Source of the DNA: Allobosea lupini | GTDB taxonomy: Bacteria > Pseudomonadota > Alphaproteobacteria > Rhizobiales > Beijerinckiaceae | DNA: 64,000 bases | Assembly (NCBI RefSeq): GCF_900109525.1 | Contig: NZ_FOAN01000009.1 | Span: 124,001-188,000 of the forward strand | Direction of reading: 5' to 3' | In this document: positions 44,696 to 53,760 of the stretch, one piece after another | How positions within the stretch are numbered: position 1 is the first letter of the stretch | How the letters are laid out: every line of letters begins with the position of its first letter | The notes under the pieces: generated by a model | What the model saw: the letters and a program-made list of their open reading frames with translations, nothing else | Told to the model about the DNA's origin: nothing | The model's database searches: none | Position numbers and translations under genes: made by a program

Positions 44696-45817
44696 ATGAA
44701 GCTGCGCCTCGGCACCTTCAATGTCGAGAACCTGCTGACGCGCCATCGCTTCGAGCCCGGCGGGCGGACCGAGACGGCGGCGGCGATGTCGCTGTTCCAT
44801 TTCCCGCGCGCCGACGAGCGCGACGCGGTCGAGCGCTCGCTCGCCGTCGCGCTCGAGGACGACAAGCGCCAGATGACGGCGCTCGCCATCGCCGAGGCCA
44901 ATGCCGATCTCTGGATGCTGCAGGAGGTCGACTCGCTGGCGAGCCTGCAAGCCTTCTTCGCCAATTACGTCCACCGCATCGCCGACCATCGCTATGGCCA
45001 TTTCACCCTGCTCGACGGCAATGACCGGCGCAATATCGATATCGGCTTCGCCGCACGGCGCGATCTGGTGAAGCCGCCGCAGGTCACAGTGCGCTCCTAT
45101 AAGGGCATGAGCTTTGCGGACGCTGACGCGTTCTCGCCCGGGATCGCCGCCTTCGGCATCAATCCGCGCGACAAGGTCTTCGCCCGCGACTGCCTTGCGG
45201 TCGAGCTCGACTTCGGCGACCGGCGGCTCACCCTGTTCGGCTGCCATTTCAAGTCGATGAACAATGGCCGCGACGATGGCCGGCAGGCGACCTTGCCGAT
45301 CCGCCGAGCCGAAGCGCTGGCGGTGAAGACAATCATCAAGGACTGGTTCGGTCCTGGCTGGCGCGAGGCGAACTGGGCGATCCTCGGTGATCTCAACGGC
45401 TATCGCATCGGGCTCGGCCCGCTCGCCGCTCCGGTCGACGAAGGTGACAGCGGCATCGAGCCGCTGCTGGATGATTTCGCGGTCGATCCGATGGAGAGTC
45501 TGCCGCCGCATGAGCGCTGGACGCATTTCCGGCGCTACTGGTCGGAGGAGCGCCAGGCGCTGATCGACAGCCATATGCCGCTCGACCATATCCTGCTCTC
45601 GCCGGCGCTCGCTGCGGCCAATCCGAACCCGGCGATGCAGCTGATCCGGCGCGGCCTGCCGTACCGCGTGCCGCTCGATCCGCGCGAGGCCGATCGCTCG
45701 ATGGCGAAGCTCGCTTTGACCTGCGACCGCTATCCGCGCGTCGGCTGGGACCGGCCCAAGGCCTCCGACCATTGCCCGCTGACGATCGAGCTTACGATCC
45801 CGAAGGAGACCGCATGA
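44696..45817 (+). CDS. Endonuclease/exonuclease/phosphatase-family protein
   Basis: A 373-residue protein of the EEP fold (DNase I/exonuclease III-like metal enzymes). LRLGTFNVENLL opens it, with the Asn ligand; DLWMLQEVDSLASLQ (about residues 73-87) carries the Mg-binding Glu. LTLFGCHFKSMNNGRDD has the catalytic His, NWAILGDLNGYRIG the conserved Asp-x-Asn pair (about 228-241), and ASDHCPLTIELTI at the end the final Asp-His pair. All catalytic residues are present. The substrate may be DNA, RNA or a phosphoester. Its stop overlaps the ATG of the PhzF gene. Confidence 0.83.
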   Translation: MKLRLGTFNVENLLTRHRFEPGGRTETAAAMSLFHFPRADERDAVERSLAVALEDDKRQMTALAIAEANADLWMLQEVDSLASLQAFFANYVHRIADHRYGHFTLLDGNDRRNIDIGFAARRDLVKPPQVTVRSYKGMSFADADAFSPGIAAFGINPRDKVFARDCLAVELDFGDRRLTLFGCHFKSMNNGRDDGRQATLPIRRAEALAVKTIIKDWFGPGWREANWAILGDLNGYRIGLGPLAAPVDEGDSGIEPLLDDFAVDPMESLPPHERWTHFRRYWSEERQALIDSHMPLDHILLSPALAAANPNPAMQLIRRGLPYRVPLDPREADRSMAKLALTCDRYPRVGWDRPKASDHCPLTIELTIPKETA

Positions 45818-46713
45818 GCCGCCGCTTCGTCACGCTCGACGTGTTCACGGCAAGACCGCATGCGGGCAATCCGCTCGCCGTGGTGCTGGATAGCGAGGGA
45901 CTGAACAGCGCGGCGATGCAGGCGATCGCCCGCGAGTTCAACCTGTCGGAGACGGTTTTTGTCGCGCCGCCGGCCAACCCCGCCCACCGCGCGGCGATCC
46001 GCATTTTCACGCCGGGGCAGGAACTGCCCTTCGCCGGCCATCCGACGGTCGGCACCGCCGCGCTGCTGGCCCTGCGCGATGCGGCCGAGGGACGGGCGGC
46101 GGACAGGCTCGTGCTGGAGGAGAAGGTCGGGCTGGTGCCCTGCATGATCGAGCTCGGCAATGCGCGGAGCGCCCGCGCCACCTTCACTCTGCCGAAGCTG
46201 CCGGAGCAGATCGCGCAGCCGATCGCTGTTGCCGAGCTGGCGGAGGCGCTTGGGCTGGACGCGGTTGATCTCGGCTTCGAGGGACATCGGCCGAGCGCGT
46301 TCTCGGCTGGCGTCGCCTACACGATGGTGCCGGTCTCCGGCCGCGAGGCGATTGCCAAGGCGCGCGTCGCAGGAGCGTTCGAACGCGTGATGGCGCCGGC
46401 CCAGAACGGCAATGCCTTCCTCTATTGCCGCGAGACGGAGGAGGCCGGGCATCACTATCACGCCCGCATGTTCTGGCCGGAGGCCGGCGTGACCGAGGAT
46501 CCGGCGACCGGCTCGGCCGTCGCCGCGTTCGCCGGCGCGATCATGGCGTTCGACCAGCCGGGCGATGGCACGCACCGCTTCGTTATCGAGCAGGGCTACG
46601 AGATGGGCCGACCCTCGCAGATCGAGTTGACGCTGACGGTCGCGGGCGGCGCGCTCGCCTCGGCGACGATCGGTGGCGCGGCGGTGGTGATGAGCGAGGG
46701 CGTGCTGCTGTGA
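45814..46713 (+). CDS. PhzF-family isomerase/epimerase
   Basis: A 299-residue PhzF-type enzyme. It starts RRFVTLDVFTARPHAGNPLAVV, with the GNPLAV motif; the Glu in FNLSETVFVAPP (about residues 45-50) is the catalytic glutamate of PhzF. Also present are FTPGQELPFAGHPTVGTA (residues 70-87) and EDPATGSAVAAFAG near the C-terminus, both family signatures. The two half-domains look like a duplicated diaminopimelate-epimerase fold. The substrate is unknown; only PhzF itself, in phenazine synthesis, is well defined. Its ATG overlaps the upstream stop and its stop overlaps the GTG of the Nudix gene, so three genes are coupled. Confidence 0.85.
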   Translation: MSRRFVTLDVFTARPHAGNPLAVVLDSEGLNSAAMQAIAREFNLSETVFVAPPANPAHRAAIRIFTPGQELPFAGHPTVGTAALLALRDAAEGRAADRLVLEEKVGLVPCMIELGNARSARATFTLPKLPEQIAQPIAVAELAEALGLDAVDLGFEGHRPSAFSAGVAYTMVPVSGREAIAKARVAGAFERVMAPAQNGNAFLYCRETEEAGHHYHARMFWPEAGVTEDPATGSAVAAFAGAIMAFDQPGDGTHRFVIEQGYEMGRPSQIELTLTVAGGALASATIGGAAVVMSEGVLL

Positions 46714-47429
46714 ATGGTGTACTCGATGGCGAGATCGTCGCGCTCGATCGCGTCGAGGCGAAGGTTGAAGCTTACGACTGGGCTTTCGCTCGCGAACGCG
46801 CAGATGAGATCGCGGCGCATTGGGCTGCGATCAGCTCCGGCAAGCCCTCGATGTTCAACGGCCGCGTCATGCTGCAGCATCGGGCGGCGATCGAGGGTGG
46901 TGTGTTCCATGCCGGCTATTTCGAAGCTGATTACGCCGCTTTCATGAGCTGGCGCGATTTCGGACTGCCGCCTCCGGCGATCCGCAACGGCTTCGCCATG
47001 GCGGCGCTCAGGGCGGCCGACGGGGCTTTCCTGCTCGGAAGGATGGGCGACCACACCGCCAACCCCGGCAAGGTCTATTTCGCCGCCGGCACGCCGGACC
47101 GGGAAGATGTCCGCCCCGACGGCACGCTCGATCTTGCCGGCAGCGTCACCCGCGAGCTCTGCGAGGAGACCGGGCTGACGCTCGACGAGATTTCTGTCGA
47201 GGAGCGCTGGACCGCGGTGATTGTGCCAGGGCGAGTGGCCTTCATGCGGCCGGTCGCGATCGACCTGCCGGCTGACGAGGCGCGTGAAATGATGCTGGCG
47301 CGGATCGCACGGCAGGACGAGCCGGAGCTGTCCGACATCGTGATCGCCCGCAATCTCGCCGATTGCGCGGCTTATGACATGCCGCCCTTCATGATGCCCT
47401 ATCTCGTCCATATCTTCGGGGGCGAGTAA
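46710..47429 (+). CDS. Nudix-like hydrolase
   Basis: A 239-residue protein of the Nudix fold. The C-terminal part of the Nudix box is clear: RELCEETGLTLDE (about residues 148-160) gives the metal-binding RE-x-x-EE-x-G-L. The N-terminal half of the box (G-x5-E) is not conserved: where the Glu is expected there is Leu. A preceding domain of about 90 residues, with AHWAAISSGKPSMFNGRVMLQH and the FFEADYAAFMSWRDFGLPPP-like segment, is shared with a group of alphaproteobacterial Nudix proteins. These cleave nucleoside diphosphate derivatives, but the substrate here is unknown. GTG at 46710 overlaps the PhzF stop. Confidence 0.75.
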   Translation: MNGVLDGEIVALDRVEAKVEAYDWAFARERADEIAAHWAAISSGKPSMFNGRVMLQHRAAIEGGVFHAGYFEADYAAFMSWRDFGLPPPAIRNGFAMAALRAADGAFLLGRMGDHTANPGKVYFAAGTPDREDVRPDGTLDLAGSVTRELCEETGLTLDEISVEERWTAVIVPGRVAFMRPVAIDLPADEAREMMLARIARQDEPELSDIVIARNLADCAAYDMPPFMMPYLVHIFGGE

Positions 47430-47446
47430 TCCGCCTCCTGGATCTC

Positions 47447-47559
47447 GGTCGTCCCGGACAAGCGGCGAAGCCGCGCCGATCCGGGACCCATTCTGAGCCT
47501 TTCCAAGAGAGGTTCAGGAATGGGTACCGGGTCTTCGCTTCGCTCCGCCCGGGACGACC
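47447..47559. repeat. Palindromic intergenic repeat (GGTCGTCCCGG...CCGGGACGACC)
   Basis: GGTCGTCCCGG (47447-47457) and CCGGGACGACC (47549-47559) are exact outer repeats, and GGGACCCATTC with GAATGGGTACC form an inner pair. The whole is a long imperfect hairpin of the ATTCTGGGA-type families found between genes in these bacteria. It lies between the Nudix gene and the M3 peptidase gene. Confidence 0.75.
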
Positions 47560-47599
47560 ACTCTATTCGATCGATGCAGCAATGCTGAAAGGCCAGTCC

Positions 47600-49672
47600 A
47601 TGATCGCGTCCGAAGTCCTTGCCCTGCCCACCGGCAACCCGTTCGGGCGCGCCTGGGAGACGCCGTTCGGCCTGCCGCCGTTCGCCGAGATCACGCCCGA
47701 GCACATCAAGGCGGCCTATCCGGCTGCGCTGGAGCAGCATCGGGCCGAGATCGAGGCGATCAAGGCCGAGAAGGCTGCGCCCAACTTCGCCAATACGATC
47801 GAGGCGCTCGAACGCTCCGCCCGTGGCATGAGCCGGCTCGGCGGCGTGTTCTATAATCTCGCTGGGGCCGACACCAACGAGGCGCTGCAGGCGATCGAGC
47901 GGGAGATGTCGCCGGTGATGTCGCGGCACTGGTCGGCGATCATGATGGATCCCGAGCTCTTCGCCCGCGTCGATGCGGTGTTCGAGGCGCGCGAGACTCT
48001 CGGGCTGAGCGAGGAGCAGCTTCGCCTGCTGGAGCGGACGCATCGCGGCTTCATCCGCTCGGGCGCCAGGCTCGAAGGCGAGGCCAAGGCGAGGCTCGCT
48101 GCGATCAACGAGCGATTGGCGGGCCTCGGCACCAGCTTCGGCCAGAACCTGCTCAAGGACGAGGCCAGCTATGCGCTGATCATCGAGAACGAAGCCGATC
48201 TCGACGGCCTGCCGCCCTTCGTCGTCGCGGCGATGGCGCGTGCTGCCGCCGATCGCGGCCAGGAGGGCAAGCATGTGGTGACGCTGGCGCGCTCGATCAT
48301 CGAGCCCTTCCTGACCTTCTCGACTAGGGCAGCGCTGCGCGAGCAGGCCTTCAGCGCCTGGAGCAAGCGCGGCGAGAATGGCGGCGAGACCGACAACCGC
48401 GCCATCGTCGCCGAGATGGTCAAGCTCCGGGCCGAGAAGGCCAAGCTGCTCGGCTTTGCCACCTTTGCCCATTTCAAGCTCGATGATTCCATGGCGAAGA
48501 CGCCGGAGAACGTGCGCAATCTGCTCGAGCTGGTCTGGAAGCCGGCCCGCGCCCGCGCGGGGCAGGAGGCGGCCGATCTTGCCGCGCTCGCCCAGAGCGA
48601 AGGGGAGAACGCGCCGATCCGCCCGTCCGACTGGCGCTTCTACGCCGAGAAGGTCCGGCAGAAGACCTATGCGCTCGATGAGGCCGTGCTGAAGCCCTAT
48701 CTCCAGCTCGACAGGATCATCGCCGCCGCCTTCGACACTGCCGGCAAGCTGTTTGGGCTTTCCTTCGCCGAGCGCCCTGACCTCAAGGGCTATCACCCGG
48801 ATGTCCGCGTCTTCGAGGTGAGCGAGACCGCCACCGGCCGGCATATCGGCCTCTTCCTCGGCGATTATTTCGCCCGCGCCTCGAAGCGCTCGGGAGCCTG
48901 GATGAGCGCCTACCGCGGCCAGCGCAATTTCGACGGCGAGGTCCGCCCCATCATCGTCAATGTCTGCAACTTCGCCAAGCCGGCCGAAGGCAAGCCGGCG
49001 CTGCTCTCGATCGACGATGCGCGCACGCTCTTCCACGAATTCGGCCATGCCCTGCACGGCCTGCTTTCGGACGTGCATTACGGCTCGCTTGCCGGCACCT
49101 CGGTCTCGCGCGATTTCGTCGAACTGCCCTCGCAGCTCTACGAGCACTGGTTCCTGACGAAGGAGGTCATGCAGCGCTTCTGCCTGCATGCCGAAACGGG
49201 CGAGCCGATCCCCGACGAACTGATCGAGAAGATCAAGCGGGCGCAGACCTTCAACCAGGGCTTCGCGACGGTGGAGTACACCTCCTCGGCGCTGGTCGAT
49301 CTGGCCTTCCACTCGTTGGAGGCGCCGGCGGAGGTCGATCCGCTCGCCTTCGAGGCGAAGGAGCTGGCGCGGATCGGCATGCCCGCCGAGATCACCATGC
49401 GCCATCGCACGCCGCATTTCTCGCATGTGTTCTCGGGCGACGGCTATTCGGCCGGCTATTACAGCTATCTCTGGTCGGAGGTGATGGACGCCGACGCCTT
49501 CAACGCCTTCATCGAGGCGGGCAACGTCTTCGCCCCGGAAGTCGCCGGCAAGCTCAAGCGCTACATCTACTCGGCCGGCGACACGCGCGATCCAGCCGAG
49601 GCTTATACGCTGTTCAGGGGCCGTCTGCCGACGCCGGACGCGCTCCTAGAGAAGCGGGGGCTGGCGGCCTGA
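47600..49672 (+). CDS. M3-family oligopeptidase (peptidyl-dipeptidase Dcp type)
   Basis: A 690-residue zinc metallopeptidase that cleaves short peptides in the cytosol. The zinc motif is LFHEFGHALHGL with HEFGH at residues 479-483; the third ligand is probably the Glu of DFVELPSQLYEHW near 507. FGLPPFAEITPEHIKAAYPAAL near the N-terminus and GYSAGYYSYLWSEVMDADAF near the C-terminus are both typical of the Dcp/OpdA group. The absence of a signal peptide argues for cytosolic action. ATG at 47600 is used; ATG at 47582 is in frame and may also serve. It follows a palindromic repeat. Confidence 0.92.
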   Translation: MIASEVLALPTGNPFGRAWETPFGLPPFAEITPEHIKAAYPAALEQHRAEIEAIKAEKAAPNFANTIEALERSARGMSRLGGVFYNLAGADTNEALQAIEREMSPVMSRHWSAIMMDPELFARVDAVFEARETLGLSEEQLRLLERTHRGFIRSGARLEGEAKARLAAINERLAGLGTSFGQNLLKDEASYALIIENEADLDGLPPFVVAAMARAAADRGQEGKHVVTLARSIIEPFLTFSTRAALREQAFSAWSKRGENGGETDNRAIVAEMVKLRAEKAKLLGFATFAHFKLDDSMAKTPENVRNLLELVWKPARARAGQEAADLAALAQSEGENAPIRPSDWRFYAEKVRQKTYALDEAVLKPYLQLDRIIAAAFDTAGKLFGLSFAERPDLKGYHPDVRVFEVSETATGRHIGLFLGDYFARASKRSGAWMSAYRGQRNFDGEVRPIIVNVCNFAKPAEGKPALLSIDDARTLFHEFGHALHGLLSDVHYGSLAGTSVSRDFVELPSQLYEHWFLTKEVMQRFCLHAETGEPIPDELIEKIKRAQTFNQGFATVEYTSSALVDLAFHSLEAPAEVDPLAFEAKELARIGMPAEITMRHRTPHFSHVFSGDGYSAGYYSYLWSEVMDADAFNAFIEAGNVFAPEVAGKLKRYIYSAGDTRDPAEAYTLFRGRLPTPDALLEKRGLAA

Positions 49673-49700
49673 GCTTCCTTCTCCCCCGAGAGCAGAGGGA

Positions 49701-50036
49701 TCAGCCGGCCGGATAGCCGAACTTTGCTCGCGTGGCGCGGATCTGGGAGGTCGCACCGGCATCGTTGCCCGCAGCGCAGCTCTTTCGGGCCGTGTCGATC
49801 TCGGCGCTGACGCGGGTGTGGACGCCCTTGGTGGTGTGGCCGGTCTGCAAATCGTTGTCCATCACCGCCTGGAAGCGGTCGACCTCGCCGGCGCAGCCCG
49901 AGCCGGTCGGCATCCGGAAGGTGTTGGGCGTGACGCCGGTCGGCGCCTGCTCGGGCGAGGGTGCCGGCGGGGGAGCAGCCGTTTGGCAGGCGGCGAGGGA
50001 GAGGCCGAGGGCGGCGGCGAAGAAGGCAACGCGCAT
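49701..50036 (-). CDS. Small lipoprotein, unknown function
   Basis: A 111-residue protein with a lipoprotein signal peptide (MRVAFFAAALGLSLAAC, lipobox LAAC, lipidated Cys17). A Pro/Ala/Thr-rich stretch (18-45) leads to the mature part, with SGCAGEVDRFQAVMDNDLQT, TKGVHTRVSAEIDTARKSCA and SQIRATRAKFGYPAG. Two further cysteines could form a disulfide. It resembles small outer-membrane or periplasmic lipoproteins of alphaproteobacteria without assigned role. It converges on the peptidase gene. Confidence 0.72.
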   Translation of the reverse strand: MRVAFFAAALGLSLAACQTAAPPPAPSPEQAPTGVTPNTFRMPTGSGCAGEVDRFQAVMDNDLQTGHTTKGVHTRVSAEIDTARKSCAAGNDAGATSQIRATRAKFGYPAG

Positions 50037-50120
50037 AAGCGGAGCTCCGGCTGGTCGGACCGGAACCATGGTTGATTCCATTCGCGAGGCAAAGGTCCCC
50101 GATGGAACGGATCTAATCGC

Positions 50121-50762
50121 TCAGTCCTCACTGGGCATAAAGAAGGCGACGATGGTGAACACGGCTGCTGCCATGGCCGCCAGCCAGATCGCCGCCAGTC
50201 CGACATGCCTGTGGGCATAGGCGCCGAGCAGCGCGCCGGCGAGCAGGCTTAGCCAGAGCACGAAATGGCGCAGGAAGGCGCGCTTGGGGCCGCCCAGCAG
50301 CGCGCCGGCGAGGCGCTGGCCCATCTTGACGAGCGTGCCGGTCATGTAGGTCAGGCCGATCGTGACCTCGCCGTCGCGCTGGAAGACGGCGTTCTCGGCA
50401 CCCATCGCCAGAGCGAGGGTGCCGGCGGCGGCTATCGCCAGCCCGGCGCCGTAGAGACCGGCCGAAAGCGCCAGCGCCAGCGTGACGAAGGCGAGCACGG
50501 CAGCCTGACGCCGGTGCTTGCCGACATGGCCGACGAGCGAGCCGCAGATCACCCCGAAGACGAAGAGAAGGATGATCATGCCGGCCACCAGGACGCCGTC
50601 CAAGCGGCCTTCCACCAGCTCGATGCCGAGGCGGGTGGTGTTGCCGGTCATGAACGAGACGAAGAAGCCGCCGATGTTCAGGAAGCCGAGGGCGTCGACG
50701 AAGCCGGCGAGCCCCGAGAGGCCCAAGGCGAGTCCGACGGCTGGACGATCATAGCGCAACAC
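50121..50762 (-). CDS. DUF1275 (YoaK-type) membrane protein
   Basis: A membrane protein of about 213 residues with six predicted helices. It has the DUF1275 motifs LGLSGLAGFVDALGFLNIGGFFVSFMTGN (split here across the first third), which include the G-x-V-D-A and F-x-S-F-M-T-G-N signatures, and a second pair GLTYMTGTLVKMGQRLAG. Its function is unknown; a transport role is often suspected. GTG at 50762 is the proposed start, because the frame further upstream runs into a palindromic repeat and lacks homology. An ATG at 50849 remains possible. Confidence 0.75.
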   Translation of the reverse strand: MLRYDRPAVGLALGLSGLAGFVDALGFLNIGGFFVSFMTGNTTRLGIELVEGRLDGVLVAGMIILLFVFGVICGSLVGHVGKHRRQAAVLAFVTLALALSAGLYGAGLAIAAAGTLALAMGAENAVFQRDGEVTIGLTYMTGTLVKMGQRLAGALLGGPKRAFLRHFVLWLSLLAGALLGAYAHRHVGLAAIWLAAMAAAVFTIVAFFMPSED

Positions 50763-50812
50763 AGGCAAACCACTCCGGTTAGGCAGGTCGGCCCTGCGTG
50801 CTGAGAACCCGC

Positions 50813-50961
50813 TTGGAAACTCCCCTGAGTCCTTATCCTGAGGAGCCATTCCGTTGGGAATGGCGTCTCGAAGGATGCTCCAGTAGACTCCGGAAGCATC
50901 TGGAGCACGCTTCGAGACGGCCGCTGACGCGGCCTCCTCAGGATGAGGGCTGAGTTTCCAA
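50813..50961. repeat. Dispersed palindromic repeat, copy 2 (CCTCATCCTGAGGAG family)
   Basis: Same blocks as at 9291-9400: CCTTATCCTGAGGAG, GTCTCGAAGGATG, CTTCGAGACG and CTCCTCAGGATGAGG in the same order. Here the outer arms extend further (TTGGAAACTC and GAGTTTCCAA). It lies between the divergent DUF1275 and unknown-protein genes. Confidence 0.82.
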
Positions 50962-51015
50962 ACAGACTCTTAGAGCCTCTTACTCCCGTCACAATTCGAC
51001 GGAACCCTGATTGTC

Positions 51016-51501
51016 ATGACCGTGCTGCATACCACCGAGCTCGAAATCTTCGCCGACTACTTCCAGTTCTATCTGCAGGACGAGGCGGTCGATGAGGATT
51101 GGGGGACGTTCTGGACCGATGAGACGGTGGAGCGGATGCTCGCCGTGGGCGACTGCTCGGTCGGCATCGCCACCGCCAGGAACATGAACGTACCCGTCGT
51201 GCTCTCGGTCCATGATGAGGCGCCGGAGGCCGATTTCGGCGAATGGGAGCTGGTCAACGAGTGCTCCTTCCGCGTGCGCTCCGGGCAGATGATGCTGATC
51301 GGCTGCACGGAAGGGGCGCCTCAGGAGCGGGCGCGCTTCTCGCTGGCGCCCGGGAGCTACCGTTTGCGGGTCTCCTATGTCGGCCTCGACGACCTGAGCG
51401 ATGACGGGCTGGAGGGGGACGACTTCTATCGTTTGCAGATCTGGCCGGGGCCGTTCGGCGAGACCAGGACGCTGAAGGAGCGGGCCGGGGCGGCTGGTTA
51501 G
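51016..51501 (+). CDS. Unknown protein, acidic, 161 residues
   Basis: A soluble, acidic protein that I do not recognise. It opens HTTELEIFADYFQFYLQDEA and has VGIATARNMNVPVVLSVHDE, WELVNECSFRVRSGQMMLIG and FSLAPGSYRLRVSYVGLDDL, a pattern of alternating strands suggesting a small all-beta domain. It has no signal peptide, membrane segment or obvious catalytic motif. The sequence resembles small proteins that some genomes encode near competence or immunity genes, but no such gene is near here. It is a single gene between two repeats. Confidence 0.6.
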   Translation: MTVLHTTELEIFADYFQFYLQDEAVDEDWGTFWTDETVERMLAVGDCSVGIATARNMNVPVVLSVHDEAPEADFGEWELVNECSFRVRSGQMMLIGCTEGAPQERARFSLAPGSYRLRVSYVGLDDLSDDGLEGDDFYRLQIWPGPFGETRTLKERAGAAG

Positions 51502-51510
51502 GGTGACGCG

Positions 51511-51681
51511 CTCGGAAACCCCTCCCCCTTGTGGGGAGGGGCAGGGGTGGGGGTCGCAAAGCCGGAGCGATCGGTAACCCCTGATGGCGCTGTCGCTGCT
51601 GCCTTCTTCTGAGAACGATCACCAGGCGGCACCACCCCCATCCCCAACCCTTCCCCACAAGGGGGAAGGGAGGAGTCCGAG
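51511..51681. repeat. Long inverted repeat (CTCCCCCTTGTGGGGAGGG type)
   Basis: CTCGGAAACCCCTCCCCCTT at the left matches, inverted, GGGGGAAGGGAGGAGTCCGAG-like text at the right (51661-51681). CCCCTTGTGGGG and CCCCACAAGGGG lie inside the arms. It is a known style of interspersed repeat in this group. It occupies the first part of the 550-base gap before leuA. Confidence 0.72.
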
Positions 51682-51872
51682 CGACGAACGTTTGCCAAAT
51701 CATTTTGAACGGTGAGAAGTCTTCGTGCAGCGCACGAACGTTCAAGACCTTAGAGGCTTGCCTTCCTATCCTACGATCCGGTAGACAGCCCAAGTCGTCG
51801 AGAGGATCGTTCGTGGCCGCATCCGCCACCCATGCCGAGAGCCTGAACTGCGCCGCTGCGCGGACGGCTGGC

Positions 51873-51971
51873 GTGTGTGTCCCGTCGCGCGCTCCCTCGC
51901 TCCTTGGTCAGCTGCTTCTTCTTACCTGCCCCTGAGGGCCGGCCGGGCACGTGTGCCTGGGCGCTCAGGGG
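51873..51971 (+). promoter_or_regulatory. leuA leader: leucine-rich leader frame plus hairpin
   Basis: A short open frame (GTG 51873 to TGA 51933-51935) ends SLLGQLLLLTCP, with Leu codons CTC CTT and then CTG CTT CTT CTT in a row. Its stop lies inside the 5' arm of a hairpin: CCCCTGAG (51929-51936) pairs with CTCAGGGG (51964-51971). This fits leucine-sensing attenuation upstream of leuA. No U-run terminator is seen before the leuA start; a further GC stem (51998-52028) may act instead. The leader start codon is uncertain. Confidence 0.65.
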
Positions 51972-52048
51972 ATGACGGGAACAAAGCTCCAGACCTCGCG
52001 CGCCAGCCCGAACCGAAATGCGGCGCGCCCTGACCAGGGACAAGACCG

Positions 52049-53611
<1,563 letters not shown>

Positions 53612-53630
53612 TCTTCGGGTGTCGAAGCCG

Positions 53631-53679
53631 GAGCCGCTGTGCCGCGCTGTGACCAGCGCGGCACAGCGGCTCATTTTTT
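53631..53679 (+). terminator. Intrinsic terminator after leuA
   Basis: GAGCCGCTGTGCCGCGCT (53631-53648) and AGCGCGGCACAGCGGCTC (53655-53672) pair over 18 bp with a 6-base loop, followed by A and six T residues. Confidence 0.95.
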
Positions 53680-53760
53680 GCTTTCCACAGGAACAAAGTC
53701 TGGATTCGCAAAACGGGTGTCGCTCTCATGGGCACTTGGGATCACCGCGAGACGTTCCTG

